Positions 48,401 to 59,092 are shown, counted from the first letter of the stretch. The stretch is 64,000 nt of DNA from Angiostrongylus vasorum (GCA_018806985.1 JADANN010000149.1:434001-498000), one strand, 5' to 3'. Numbers and translations: made by a program. Notes: generated by a model from the sequence alone, not told the origin.

Positions 48401-48591
48401 GGTTATTTTTCTTGAACAGGATGTAATTGGAGAACGAATGAAGAAAGTGGTTGTGAGGAACAGGGAAGTGCTGCCAAAAAAAAACTGCAGCGAAAAGGAA
48501 CGAAACCATTGATGAGAACGAAGTCGGTGCCATTGTGCCTCATACGAACGTCCTGCCAGCTCATGTACAGATACAAATCCATGTCGAAAGT
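30819..48591 (-). CDS. Cys-loop ligand-gated anion channel subunit (GluCl/GlyR-like), ten exons, N-terminus not resolved
   Basis: Pentameric neurotransmitter-gated chloride channel subunit of the plasma membrane. Exons 5' to 3': 48507-48591, 48149-48301, 46539-46604, 33264-33425, 33037-33101, 32847-32966, 32249-32315, 31897-32025, 31633-31788, 30819-30883; all phases agree, about 355 residues. Seen in order: [33 protein letters not shown]; the Cys loop [15 protein letters not shown] with exactly 13 residues between cysteines; a second loop-C cysteine pair (SYCNGV to FSCLIG), as in glutamate- and glycine-gated chloride channels; TM1 [17 protein letters not shown]; the PAR signature of anion selectivity ([18 protein letters not shown]); [13 protein letters not shown]3 [17 protein letters not shown]; a loop of about 75 residues with [10 protein letters not shown]4 [14 protein letters not shown]; and end RNDNDQ. 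About 60 N-terminal residues are missing. The ligand cannot be assigned. It could be a GGR/LGC-type subunit rather than a true GluCl. Confidence 0.92.
31140..31350 (+). repeat. SINE-A copy, diverged
   Basis: Lies in the last intron region of the channel gene on the opposite strand: GGTTCGATCCATCGAGG as B box, then TTTCGGTAAATTGGTGCCCG. Confidence 0.55.
33635..34141 (-). repeat. SINE-A: partial copy then near-full copy, both minus
   Basis: Tail fragment at about 33640-33720 (AAGTGCTCGGCGTTGACCAA) and a full copy at 33862-34141. The full copy ends in the reverse-complement head with an intact B box (GGATCGATTCC) and CCACTGCGCCACACGCGCC. Confidence 0.8.
34470..34800 (+). mobile_element. PLE terminal repeat, plus orientation
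   Basis: Homologous to 18830-19160 (CAGCCATATGCGACTCTGAG, TATGGAAGCGTTTGATCTAG, TCCAGGCTCTGAAGAAGG). It carries a hammerhead-like motif at 34639-34666. Confidence 0.65.
34639..34666 (+). ncRNA. hammerhead-ribozyme-like motif, stem changes
   Basis: CTGAAGA, A, GGC, loop, GTC in place of GCC, GAAAT, GTC. The stem II pair and stem III are changed compared with 19023-19050. Confidence 0.4.
34868..35145 (+). repeat. SINE-A copy, diverged
   Basis: Head GCAACGGTTAGAGATACCC and B-box region CGTCTTCGGCTCGACCTC, then CCATCCCTACGAGGTCGGC, AAATTGGTACG and the GATTAACTAAACCCGAGAGCT tail. Confidence 0.65.
35165..36060 (-). mobile_element. Penelope-like element, terminal repeat and GIY-YIG region
   Basis: Minus orientation. 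The noncoding terminal repeat (35165-35460, with a hammerhead-like motif) adjoins the endonuclease region (35500-36040), whose sequence matches the copies at 49790-50180 and 62450-62850. Together with 34470-34800 it forms an inverted arrangement of PLE ends around a SINE-A. Confidence 0.65.
35266..35294 (-). ncRNA. hammerhead-ribozyme-like motif, intact boxes
   Basis: Minus strand: CTGAGGA, A, GGCG, loop, CGCC, GAAAC, GTC. Four pairs are possible in stem II and both core boxes fit the consensus. Confidence 0.5.
36061..36844. other. channel-gene intron, no recognised element
   Basis: AT-rich intronic sequence in the 13.1-kb intron. I see no coding exon or known repeat. Confidence 0.4.
36850..37155 (-). 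repeat. SINE-B copy
   Basis: Minus orientation: TTGAATTCGATTCGTTTTCTC, AATGTTGTAGAGTGCTGGTC, and a degraded head at the right (GGGGTCGAACAAGC, CACTAACCATTGCACCAGC). Confidence 0.55.
37180..37480 (+). repeat. SINE-C copy
   Basis: GCTTCAGCTTAACTGGATTC block, TGATCGCTGATG, head GGTTGGTGTGGTGGATTGCG, B box GCGGGTTCGAAGTCGC, then CATTCTTGGGGTTC. Confidence 0.6.
37590..39330 (-). mobile_element. Penelope-like element with reverse transcriptase remnant
   Basis: Minus orientation: terminal repeat (37590-37930), endonuclease region (37980-38290), then reverse transcriptase debris (38850-39240) with [19 protein letters not shown], matching NWLPFLNVQ of the copy at 61.7 kb. Hammerhead-like motifs at about 37702-37731 (-) and 38759-38787 (+) are degraded. 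Confidence 0.6.
39331..41104. other. channel-gene intron, mostly unassigned
   Basis: One plus frame at about 39600-39805 is open for some 65 codons ([18 protein letters not shown], then [19 protein letters not shown]) and looks protein-like, but no family or splice context is visible. The rest shows nothing. Confidence 0.35.
41105..41191 (-). CDS. orphan exon-like ORF
   Basis: Minus ATG frame of 29 codons ([28 protein letters not shown]) that ends phase 0 at a strong donor (GAGG|GTAAGA). It cannot be a cassette exon of the channel, because that intron is phase 1. No partner exon was found. Confidence 0.2.
41745..41793. repeat. CA-rich microsatellite
   Basis: Imperfect ACACGCACATACACGCAC run. 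Confidence 0.75.
41950..42230 (-). repeat. SINE-A copy, strongly diverged
   Basis: Minus orientation: AGTGCTTCCAGCCTTGACTA tail, TTCGCTACCAATTTTTTCG, GAGATGAAAGGCTTGGT blocks. Confidence 0.55.
42401..42452. repeat. (GA)n microsatellite
   Basis: About 25 GA units. Confidence 0.95.
42453..43479. other. channel-gene intron, no recognised element
   Basis: A homopurine/homopyrimidine-rich patch lies at 42630-42690. No coding exon seen. Confidence 0.4.
43480..43765 (-). repeat. SINE-A copy, diverged
   Basis: Minus orientation: GTGTATATTTGGCTTGTAC block, then GGGTCGAACTAACGACC and the degraded head at the right. Confidence 0.55.
44048..44342 (+). repeat. SINE-A copy, near full length
   Basis: Head GCGCATAGCGCAGTGGTAAG (A box), TTTTAGTTCAATCCCG (B box), then GATGTTTGATGAAGTCGAAT and the tail TTTATCGTTTATTCTTCATCC. 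Confidence 0.75.
44615..45341 (-). CDS. nested two-exon coding region of unknown family, 5' end missing
   Basis: Lies inside the 13.1-kb channel intron on the same strand. Exon 45048-45341 follows acceptor TTTGCAG and ends A|GTGGCA; exon 44615-44922 follows TTGTCAAG and ends in TAA. Splice phases agree, giving 200 codons. Seen: [53 protein letters not shown], then [47 protein letters not shown] and [19 protein letters not shown] do not recognise it. The pattern of a sensor-like half followed by a DxD-like FRVDADIV segment recalls nematode FkbM-type methyltransferases only loosely. It could be a gene missing its first exon or a recent pseudogene fragment; the lack of stops over 200 codons favours recent function. 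Confidence 0.5.
45610..45935 (-). repeat. SINE-C copy
   Basis: Reverse-complement blocks CGTAGATGTCTGTG, TTACCCTTTCCGAGGGCTAA, CACTACCACACCATGCGGG, CACCCTGCCATGAAAAAAAG. Confidence 0.6.
45942..46538. other. channel-gene intron, no recognised element
   Basis: AT-rich intronic DNA. It ends next to the Cys-loop exon (46539-46604). Confidence 0.4.
47284..47505. repeat. (GTT)n/(GTT-GCT) trinucleotide tract
   Basis: About 220 bases of GTT with GCT and ATT/TTT interruptions, abutting a degraded PLE end. The long Cys/Leu/Val frames here are artefacts of the tract. Confidence 0.95.
47506..47680 (+). repeat. PLE terminal-repeat scrap with degraded hammerhead-like motif and (CAA)n
   Basis: CCAGGAAGGCG, loop, CGCCGAAAGGTC at 47522-47549 keeps the stem II and GAAA box. 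It is followed by an AACAACAACAACAGCAAC tract, complementary to the GTT tract on its left. Confidence 0.5.
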
Positions 48592-48754
48592 CTGAACATT
48601 AGGCAATCATCGAATTATCGATTAATATTTCGAGGAGGGCTTTTAGTTGCTTGCATTCATTTCAATGTTCGGATTACTGGTGCAAACTTCGCAGATCCTT
48701 CAGAAAAGTTCTCAAGACGAAGTAATGAGGCGTCAGTGCTTTAAACACCAATGA

Positions 48755-48930
48755 TAGTTTGCAGCTTTTGATATCGAGCTAGTGTTCTACCTTCCCAGAG
48801 AAGCTCGATGCTAATTTGGCGAATGCGGAGTGAGGGAGCGTGTGCTTAACCTAGGCGCTGGATCGAACCAAAGACTATGTGCGCAGTGGAGGGCGCCTCT
48901 AACCACTGCTTTAGATGCGCTCTAACTATG
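48755..48930 (-). repeat. SINE-A copy, 3' truncated
   Basis: Upstream of the first confirmed channel exon. Minus orientation, with GGCGCTGGATCGAACC (B box) and GCGCCTCTAACCACTGC (head). Confidence 0.7.
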
Positions 48931-49554
48931 CATTATATTATTGTTACCGAAATATTGCATATCATGGGAGGGACAGAATTCTTGTCAAGACAAGCCCACC
49001 ATTTCCGTCGATCTGAAGTTTCCAAGGCTTTCCACATAGAAGCCGACATAGACCTGCAACGGTCCAGCTCGTCTTTCATTCGTTGGAATCGCTTTCGCTT
49101 CCAGCTTTGAGTAGACTGGATGTAGCGCCTCGAGCGACCAACTGAAGGCATACTGCATACGATTAAGGTAGTAGTCGATTAGATTAAAGCTAGTTGTAAA
49201 TGATTCTCGAAGAAAAATGTTCCAGCTCAGGAGTTCACTGGCAATGGAAAAATGAGCATAAAAGAATGGAAACAGAGGAAAGAAAACGCCAGAGAATTTG
49301 TAGTGTTCGTGGAACCATAAAAGTGCGGATAAAGAAGAGATTATTTGTCGTATAAGTTCTTGACCAAGGTGAATGTGACTCGGCAGTGAAGTCTCGAATT
49401 CAGTGACGTGTCTTTAACAATGAATATTCAATTTTTTATTCAAGTGACAACTATCCGGCTATCCGATATCCTAATTCACACAGATTTCTTGTAAACTTGT
49501 TGATTCTGGCCTTCTGTTAATCAAGACATTGGAAAATAACTCTCTATTCCTTTG
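48931..49554. other. unassigned DNA upstream of the channel exons
   Basis: Missing N-terminal channel exons should lie in this stretch or further right, but I could not identify them. The minus ORF at 48933-49151 shows no family motif. Confidence 0.35.
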
Positions 49555-50970
49555 TTTAGGTGCACACAAGGTTGTTGTCTTATATCACTCATTCACAATA
49601 ACTGATATTTCAGCGGATTTCGCCATCCACGCAGCTTGAAGATGTCAAGTTAACTGCGACCCACTCAGCAAAAATACCTCTATAACCTTAACAGAAAAAA
49701 ATTCGATGTTTTCCAAAGAGCGCTCTACATGGAGACGATCGCACGTGGTTCACATGGATGGGTAATTCACCACTGCTTGTGTGAGACCATATCTGATAAC
49801 AATGCATTCCGCCCAGCGGTTCATTTTCGGATTCACAAAATTTTTCCAAAAATTCCTCGAGCGTTGTGCGCGCTGAAGTTTTAGATTCCTGTGCAAGGAT
49901 GGTGACTTCCATCAAAATCTTCTCCGTTATGTTTCTATGCTCAAAGAGCAGTCAGTGGAGTACCCGATTTAAGTTCAAGCTCAGCAAACTCGGTGTCCTT
50001 TTACACATATGCAGAGTGGTCTATCCGTTTCGCCAATGTATTCGTCTCCGCACGCTTTACAAGAAATTTGCTAAACCGTACCCGAACTCATGCAATAACC
50101 ATCTCTACCGTTGGGGCATATGCATTTTCGTGTTATGCGCAGATGGTCGTATAGGCGGTTACGAACTAGCTGGCGTCTGATAGTTTTCCGGTATGTTTCA
50201 CTCATTGGTGGCACTGACTGATAGAAAACTAAATGAGAGTCAGGCGAAACGAAAGACGTGCATATGTGGTGGTGAAAGCGTTACTCTCGAAAAGGGAAAC
50301 AGCGCGTTCGTTCCTCACCGCAGACACCTACGGTCCGGAGTTTTGCAATTATCTCAGCATCATTGTGGTTCATTGTCGTTGTATCACACATAATACCCTA
50401 GTGTGAAAAAATAGTAATAGGCAGTAAACAAAAAGTTAACATTGTGATTTCGACTGTAGCCTCAGCTTAACTGAGTTCATTGTCGATTTGGGCTCACCAG
50501 ATCAATCCCGTTAACGAGTGATTGCTGATGGCACTGATGGATAGAACTGAGAGACAAGCGAAACGAAGGACTCGCATGGTGTGGTGGTGAAAGCGTTACT
50601 CTCGAAAAGGGAAACAGCGCGTTCGTTCCTCACCGCAGACACCTACGGTCCGGAGTTTTGCAAATATCTCAGCATAATTGTGGTTCATTGTGGTTGTATC
50701 ACACATAGTACCCTGGTGCGAAAAGTAGTAATAGGCAGCGAATTAAAGGTTACCATTACAATTTCACTCATTGTTACTGAATTCTCTAGATCAAGTCTTT
50801 TTTATGAAACGTTTTATAGCTGTGCCTGTTTCGCTGGAAATAAGGGGCAGGATAAATGGGACATTATTTTCGCAAGAACTACCGTTCGATTTTTTCCTCT
50901 TCAGCTATCCCGAGGAGGCCCCCGGTTCTTAACCATTGGAAATAGCTATTTGCCGAGCTAGCTCCTATCT
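49555..50970 (-). mobile_element. Penelope-like element split by a SINE-C insertion
   Basis: Minus orientation: terminal repeat (49560-49700), GIY-YIG region (49700-50195), SINE-C (50207-50761), then the rest of the linker region (50762-50970). The PLE sequence resumes exactly where it stopped when compared with 35800-36040 and 62700-62900. Confidence 0.75.
50207..50761 (+). repeat. SINE-C insertion, two tandem units, with 11-bp target-site duplication
   Basis: TTTCACTCATT stands at 50196-50206 and again at 50762-50772. Inside are two units; the block from GTGGTGGTGAAAGCG to GAGTTTTGCAA (about 83 bases) occurs at about 50268 and again at about 50585, nearly identical. Confidence 0.85.
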
Positions 50971-50980
50971 AAATCCAATA

Positions 50981-51178
50981 TTATAAAGTAATTTTACAAC
51001 ATTCCAATGCGTTTGGACTTATATTCCAATCATGCAACTGAGCACCGCTGAACTCTCCATTTGTCCTCGTGGCACGTTTGACGGGGTCAGAGAGGTACCC
51101 ATCTATATATTGCTCGCAGATCTTTTTTGCCATTAGGGTAATAACCACGGCTTGCTCATCATGTTTGTTTTGAAAACA
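50981..51178 (-). CDS. orphan exon-like ORF
   Basis: Minus frame open for about 65 codons (KHDEQAVVITLMAKKICEQY, IDGYLSDPVKRATRTNGEF, AQLHDWNISPN). The composition looks protein-like and it is not part of the PLE to its left. No family recognised. It could hold an N-terminal channel exon, but the match is poor. Confidence 0.2.
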   Translation of the reverse strand, partial: CFQNKHDEQAVVITLMAKKICEQYIDGYLSDPVKRATRTNGEFSGAQLHDWNISPNALECCKITL

Positions 51179-51324
51179 AATCAGTGCTGCGCTCAGTGTT
51201 TTTTTCTCCTCTCAGACAATTTGTCTGAGTCGGAGCGACGAGCTGTTTTGTTAGCTCGGTGCATGGTATAGAACCAATGACCAATTGCTGGACACCTTCA
51301 ACTACTGCGCCATGTGCACTCCAG

Positions 51325-51640
51325 CAAATCCAGGAAGAATAAGAGGATAAAGCGCTCAGCATTGTTCAATCCATAATGGACGAACTAATCATTTGACTAC
51401 ATTCGTAGCCTTTTGGAGGTAAGTGAACGCATATCTGGCCTGGTTGTACAATGACATACCGCCAACCTATGTACTATGTCACTGTTTCCTTGCTTCCACC
51501 AGAAAAGTTTGGTGCCAATCTTTCGACCTCAGATGAAGGGAAGGTTTGGTGTACTCCGCGCACGGGGTCGAAACAGCGATCGATCCAGTCTATTGCACGA
51601 CGCCTCTAACCATTTTGATACACGCGCCTCAACGAATCCA
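51325..51640 (-). repeat. SINE-A copy, near full length
   Basis: Tail AAAGCGCTCAGCATTGTTCA at the left, TGAACGCATATCTGGCC block, B box GGGGTCGAAACAGCG, head TCTAACCATTTTGATACACGC. Confidence 0.75.
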
Positions 51641-51869
51641 TAGCATGTAAAAATTTATTTGTAAAAGTACAAACTGAACAATACACTTCAGAATGCATTA
51701 CGGCCGACCTACAGTCATTTATTTTGTCTTCTTTGCAAGAGCACCATTCTGCAGTGAACGTCGAAAATTTTCGTAATGGAAAGAAGTTGCCTATAACTCT
51801 CTAGAAGCTTTGTCTTCTTGAGAAACTTGAATATTTCACATAGGATAATAATCTTTTATTTTTTCTATT

Positions 51870-52222
51870 TTATTTTTATTTGACCCGTCTTCACGTCTAC
51901 TGTGAGAATGCCAGCACTTCTCACATTCGATTCGTTTCATCGCATCTATAGTTTAAGTGTGCCTTCACTTGCTGCTTAAGGATTTCAATTTCATCTTGAA
52001 TGTCGTAGAATGTTGGTCGAGCAGTTCTGTCTGGAATCCTGAGATGGACTGGCTGGAGCGTTCCCAATTGGACTGCAATGCGCGATTTTCGTTTCCCAGA
52101 CAAGTCCGGTACCAATTCCTCGAACCCCCGGAGGGATGAGGAGCTTAGTTGGCCCGGAGCGGAATCGAACTAGCACCATGCTCGTGATGACCGGTATCAC
52201 TACCACTGTGTTATCCATCTCT
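51870..52222 (-). repeat. SINE-B copy, near full length
   Basis: Same order as 10630-11010: GACCCGTCTTCACGTCTACT, TGTCGTAGAATGTTGGTCG, GGAGCGTTCCCAATTGGA, CGGAGCGGAATCGAACTAGC, CACTACCACTGTGTTATCC. Confidence 0.8.
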
Positions 52223-53383
52223 TATGATAACAGTTACCTTCCTTTAGAAGAAGAAAATATGAAGAATGACTTGTCAGCCATCCATGTATAACGGTTGTTT
52301 TTAATTTAATGTTTAGAAGAGGCAAATAACAATGCTGAGGAAAATATCAGAGACCCTTATAGAAATGTCACTACTCATATTTGCTCGTATTCGTACCAAC
52401 GTTGTATGACGACAGAGATCTCAAACCGAAATGAAGTCCTTCAGCTATTATCAATGAATCATGTTCTCTTCGATAATGTTAGCAGTTTCTTTGACAAATA
52501 TCTCGTAGAACCTTAAACAGTGGCAAAAAGACCGACACACATCCGTCATGAAAGGAACCAGGGAACGGAATGTGCTGGATTCTCATGTAAGAGAAAAAGA
52601 ACAAAAAAGGATTGAATACCTTGTCGCCGATGGTTCTTCATATGGACCTGCTAAAATATTAATGTGATTTTTATGTTAGGTGAACATAGTGATGACTCTG
52701 TGCTTCCTGCTCTAACCAATCTCTGTTGAGGCATATCCATCGAAACATTGACATCTCATTTGTTCCGACTTTCTTATTTTTTTCCGATTTTTTGCGGACA
52801 TTTTCATGATTCCCCCCATAGGAAATCAGTGTTCTGCACGTCTCTCCGGGCAAAAAGCCTACAAGCGAGTGGAAACCACGCGAAAAGTGGTTCGAATGGT
52901 CTTCAAGAAATGTGTGGTACTACTGCAGCAGGCCACTACTCCGTTTTCCGTACCACTACCGACTTCCACAGTAGGCTTCAACGAGCTACCGTTATGTATC
53001 CATTATCGAAAGCAATAAAAGAGCTCTAAACTAAAAAGTTTGGTATTATTTTGTTTCTCTTATTACAGCGCAACTAATTGGACAAGTCTGGTGAACTAGG
53101 AAGATCGTCAATATCATCGACTTACCAAAACCTCAAGCGTTCAAGACGCAATGTAGTGAAATACTTGTTTGTTGTTCTTATATGTGACATTACCACACAA
53201 TGGACTATGTGCATTGATATCAATGCATGGAATAGGAGCAATAAACATAGGATTTTGATGCGTTTCGCTTCTAAATGTTCTGTGTTCACGCTAATGTTCA
53301 AAAATAATAAGATGGTTATCATTCCATTACACCACAACTTCCAGTTACACGACTTTGAAAGTGATTTTGATAATCCACGTCAG
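52223..53383. other. gene-poor DNA with one weak receptor-like ORF
   Basis: No repeat of the named families. Apart from the ORF at 52822-53018, nothing can be supported. Confidence 0.35.
52822..53018 (+). pseudogene. possible GPCR-like exon remnant
   Basis: After acceptor CCCCCCATAG the plus frame reads GNQCSARLSGQKAYKRVETT, then RKVVRMVFKKCVVLLQ. This recalls the third cytoplasmic loop and start of TM6 of neuropeptide receptors. The expected hydrophobic helix and CWxP are not there, and other frames are open too, so this is weak. Confidence 0.15.
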
Positions 53384-53658
53384 GGGCGCGTGTAGTGCAT
53401 TGGTTAGAGGCGCCTTGCAATACACATAGGATCGATCCGCGCCCCAGACTCGTCAAGCACTCCACCTCTCCGGGGGTTGGCACATTGGTACCAGACTTGT
53501 ATGGGACGATAGCAGCACTGGCTAATACATCGGTGGGCCACCGCAAGTCATTGTATAAGCCAGATATGTACTCAATCACCTTTAACCATGCTTAATGAAG
53601 TCGAATGCATGCCGCATCCCACAGGGGACTGATCAACGCCAAGAGCTTCATCCTTTAA
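53384..53658 (+). repeat. SINE-A copy, near full length
   Basis: Head GGCGCGTGTAGTGCATTGG, GGATCGATCCGCG (B box), TTGGTACCAGACTTG, TAATGAAGTCGAATGCATG, tail CGCCAAGAGCTTCATCC. Confidence 0.85.
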
Positions 53659-55085
53659 TCCATATGTGAATTTATACTATTTCTTAGAAATTTTCTACCC
53701 TTTGTTTCCTTTTCTTGTATTCAAACGGCACTAGTGGCTTAATATCAAATGTAAAATCATACGTATGGAAGATAATCAAGAAGTACTATTGAAAAAAGAC
53801 CTTCGCCGAAACCTTAACAAGTGGATTGAGAAGAACCAAACTTGTTCGAAATAAAATTACATAGGACAATCAATATACACAATAAATAGCGTTAAGGAAG
53901 GAAAAAAAACGTAATATTTCGTGGATGGAAAAAGAAAACGGAGCAGGTAACTTACATCAATAAAGAATAGAGAGAGGCCGAAAGTAGATGACATCCACGA
54001 GTCATCTAGTCGCCGACGACTTCCGGCGTCGACACAAGCGAATTGCTAAAAAATGGGCGTGGCGATGATGTTTATAGACGGTATTCATAAGGTTGACCCG
54101 AAGAGAAATGCACTAATCAGAAGGAAAACAGGATAAATAATGGGAACAAAAAAGTTGAAAATGAGTGAGATCTGTTTGATATAGGCTAAACGGTACGACA
54201 CAGAGAATGACAGTGAGAATTTGAGAAGAAAGGTAAGGATAACAATAGAATGATGGCAATCATAAAATGATGAGGCATGAAGAGAACTGGAGAAGGATAA
54301 ATAAGAGAAAATAACGTTTATAACAAGAAAACTAAAAGACACATAGAAGCAAGAAACGTAAGATGAACAATGGGACGAAATGTTCGACTCGGGGAAAAAA
54401 AAAGCGAAGAAGCTTAAAAATAATGGCACCGAATGGACCAGAATTATAACAAAAAAAGACAGTAGTTTCTAGAGTTTATATGAAAGGATTTCAGAAACTA
54501 AACCCTTGAAGATCTTCATTAGGGTGGAATGTAGCGCTCAAAAAACTTTCCTATTAGCACATTTCTTCAGATTGTGCGGCTACCTAGATTAAGTGGCAGT
54601 CAAATCAGTAAAGTATTTATCCCTAATTTTACGATTTAAATTACTCTTATTAAAGAAAAAAAGAAAGAGAAAAAAACGAAGAAGAAGGAATCAAAATACG
54701 GGTTGATAAAGGGAATGGAAACCAAAGAAATGAATAGGAAAGCAGACGAGCTAAAAGAGGTATACTCCAGATAAAAAAAGAAGAAGAAAAGGAGGCGGAA
54801 GAAGAAGAGAGGGAGGAGAGAAAGGTGGGCGAGAGGGGAGAGAGGGAGGACAAAACGATAAAAGTTAGCAAACAGACAAAAACAATGGTTAGTTGACTAT
54901 ATGAGAGATGTGACTGAGCACACATGTATCTCAGTGAGGCGATATGGTCCACCAATGAGCCGGTGGTGCAGCATTGCAGCAACTTTCGGAGCTACTCCGT
55001 GTGTTTTCTTCCACTATTTATTGACCACCGGAAAAGATGTGAAGAAAGAGATTTGAGCCTCATATTGTACTCACGGTATATAATT
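53659..55085. other. AT-rich, purine-biased DNA
   Basis: Contains the candidate channel first exon (53956-53994). Long purine runs (54780-54860) give open minus frames rich in Ser, Phe and Leu that are compositional, not genes. Confidence 0.4.
53956..53994 (-). CDS. candidate first exon (signal peptide) of the channel gene
   Basis: A minus ATG opens MSSTFGLSLFFID, then a strong donor GTAAGT in phase 0. A short hydrophobic start fits a channel signal peptide. It lies 5.4 kb upstream of the first confirmed exon and the exons between were not found, so the link is inference. Confidence 0.3.
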
Positions 55086-55135
55086 AACTATAATTATATA
55101 TATATATATATATATATACAACTATATATATACTA
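55086..55135. repeat. (TA)n microsatellite
   Basis: AATTATATATATATATAT run left of the CATA satellite. Confidence 0.9.
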
Positions 55136-55229
55136 TAATCATATTGTATTCTAACATAATATACATTTCTCTCCTGTTTGTGCTCATAAACTGCGAAATG
55201 CGTTGTGCTTAACTGATCACATATCATGG

Positions 55230-58182
55230 AACCAGATACATATTACACACACACATACACATACACATACATACACACACATGCATACACACGTAAATAC
55301 ATACATACATATATAAATACATACATAAATACATACGTAAGTACATACATAAATACATAGATAAATGCATACATAAATACATAGATAAATGCATGCATAA
55401 ATACATACATAAATACATACGCAAATACATACATAAATACATACAGTAAGTACATAGATAAATACATACATAAATACATACATAAATGCATACATACATA
55501 CGTACATACATACATACATACATACATACATACATACATACATACATACATACATACATACATACATACATACATACATACATACATACATACATACATA
55601 CATACATACATACATACATACATACATACATACATACATACATACATACATACATACATACATACATACATACATACATACATACATACATACATACATA
55701 CATACATACATACATACATACATACATACATACATACATACATACATACATACATACATACATACATACATACATACATACATACATACATACATACATA
55801 CATACATACATACATACATACATACATACATACATACATACATACATACATACATACATACATACATACATACATACATACATACATACATACATACATA
55901 CATACATACATACATACATACATACATACATACATACATACATACATACATACATACATACATACATACATACATACATACATACATACATACATACATA
56001 CATACATACATACATACATACATACATACATACATACATACATACATACATACATACATACATACATACATACATACATACATACATACATACATACATA
56101 CATACATACATACATACATACATACATACATACATACATACATACATACATACATACATACATACATACATACATACATACATACATACATACATACATA
56201 CATACATACATACATACATACATACATACATACATACATACATACATACATACATACATACATACATACATACATACATACATACATACATACATACATA
56301 CATACATACATACATACATACATACATACATACATACATACATACATACATACATACATACATACATACATACATACATACATACATACATACATACATA
56401 CATACATACATACATACATACATACATACATACATACATACATACATACATACATACATACATACATACATACATACATACATACATACATACATACATA
56501 CATACATACATACATACATACACATACATACATACATACATACATACATACATACATACATACATACATACATACATACATACATACATACATACATACA
56601 TACATACATACATACATACATACATACATACATACATACATACATACATACATACATACATACATACATACATACATACATACATACATACATACATACA
56701 TACATACATACATACATACATACATACATACATACACATACATACATACATACATACATACATACATACATACATACATACATACATACATACATACATA
56801 CATACATACATACATACATACATACATACATACATACATACATACATACATACATACATACATACATACATACATACATACATACATACATACATACATA
56901 CATACATACATACATACATACATACATACATACATACATACATACATACATACATACATACATACATACATACATACATACATACATACATACATACATA
57001 CATACATACATACATACATACATACATACATACATACATACATACATACATACATACATACATACATACATACATACATACATACATACATACATACATA
57101 CATACATACATACATACATACATACATACATACATACATACATACATACATACATACATACATACATACATACATACATACATACATACATACATACATA
57201 CATACATACATACATACATACATACATACATACATACATACATACATACATACATACATACATACATACATACATACATACATACATACATACATACATA
57301 CATACATACATACATACATACATACATACATACATACATACATACATACACATACATACATACATACATACATACATACATACATACATACATACATACA
57401 TACATACATACATACATACATACATACATACATACATACATACATACATACATACATACATACATACATACATACATACATACATACATACATACATACA
57501 TACATACATACATACATACATACATACATACATACATACATACATACATACATACATACATACATACATACATACATACATACATACATACACATACATA
57601 CATACATACATACATACATACATACATACATACATACATACATACATACATACATACATACATACATACATACATACATACATACATACATACATACATA
57701 CATACATACATACATACATACATACATACATACATACATACATACATACATACATACATACATACATACATACATACATACACATACATACATACATACA
57801 TACATACATACATACATACATACATACATACATACATACATACATACATACATACATACATACATACATACATACATACATACATACATACATACATACA
57901 TACATACATACATACATACATACATACATACATACATACATACATACATACATACATACATACATACATACATACATACATACATACATACATACATACA
58001 TACATACATACATACATACATACATACATACATACATACATACATACATACATACATACATACATACATACATACATACATACATACATACATACATACA
58101 TACATACATACATACATACATACATACATACATACACATACATACATACATACATACATACATACATACATACATACATACA

Positions 58183-58214
<32 letters not shown>

Positions 58215-59092
58215 CATACATACATACATACATACATACATACATACATACATACATACATACATACATACATACATACATACATACATACATACACATA
58301 CATACATACATACATACATACATACATACATACATACATACATACATACATACATACATACATACATACATACATACATACATACATACATACATACATA
58401 CATACATACATACATACATACATACATACATACATACATACATACATACATACATACATACATACATACATACATACATACATACATACATACATACATA
58501 CATACATACATACATACATACATACATACATACATACATACATACATACATACATACATACATACATACATACATACATACATACATACATACATACATA
58601 CATACATACATACATACATACATACATACATACATACATACATACATACATACATACATACATACATACATACATACATACATACATACATACATACATA
58701 CATACATACATACATACATACATACATACATACATACATACATACATACATACATACATACATACATACATACATACATACATACATACATACATACATA
58801 CATACATACATACATACATACATACATACATACATACATACATACATACATACATACATACATACATACATACATACATACATACATACATACATACATA
58901 CATACATACATACATACATACATACATACATACATACATACATACATACATACATACATACATACATACATACATACATACATACATACATACATACATA
59001 CATACATACATACATACATACATACATACATACATACATACATACATACATACATACATACACACATACCTACACACATACCTACACACACA
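55230..59092. repeat. (CATA)n tetranucleotide satellite, about 3.6 kb pure core with a degenerate left flank
   Basis: 55230-55490 is a degenerate flank of ACATAAAT/ACATACGT variants. About 55502-59062 is nearly perfect (CATA)n, roughly 890 units, broken only by eight two-base phase slips (near 56521, 56735, 57351, 57591, 57781, 58135, 58211, 58295). The right border passes abruptly through CACACATACCTACACAC into unique DNA. It yields four artefactual ORFs over 1,200 codons (repeating MYVC or HTYI). Confidence 0.98.

Noticed and set aside
54085..54982. Minus ORFs rich in Ser, Phe and Leu, possible membrane proteins
   Set aside because: They come from long purine runs on the plus strand; no splice sites or conserved pattern are seen.
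55230..59092. CRISPR-like or minisatellite array
   Set aside because: There are no spacers; the unit is four bases and the host is a eukaryote.
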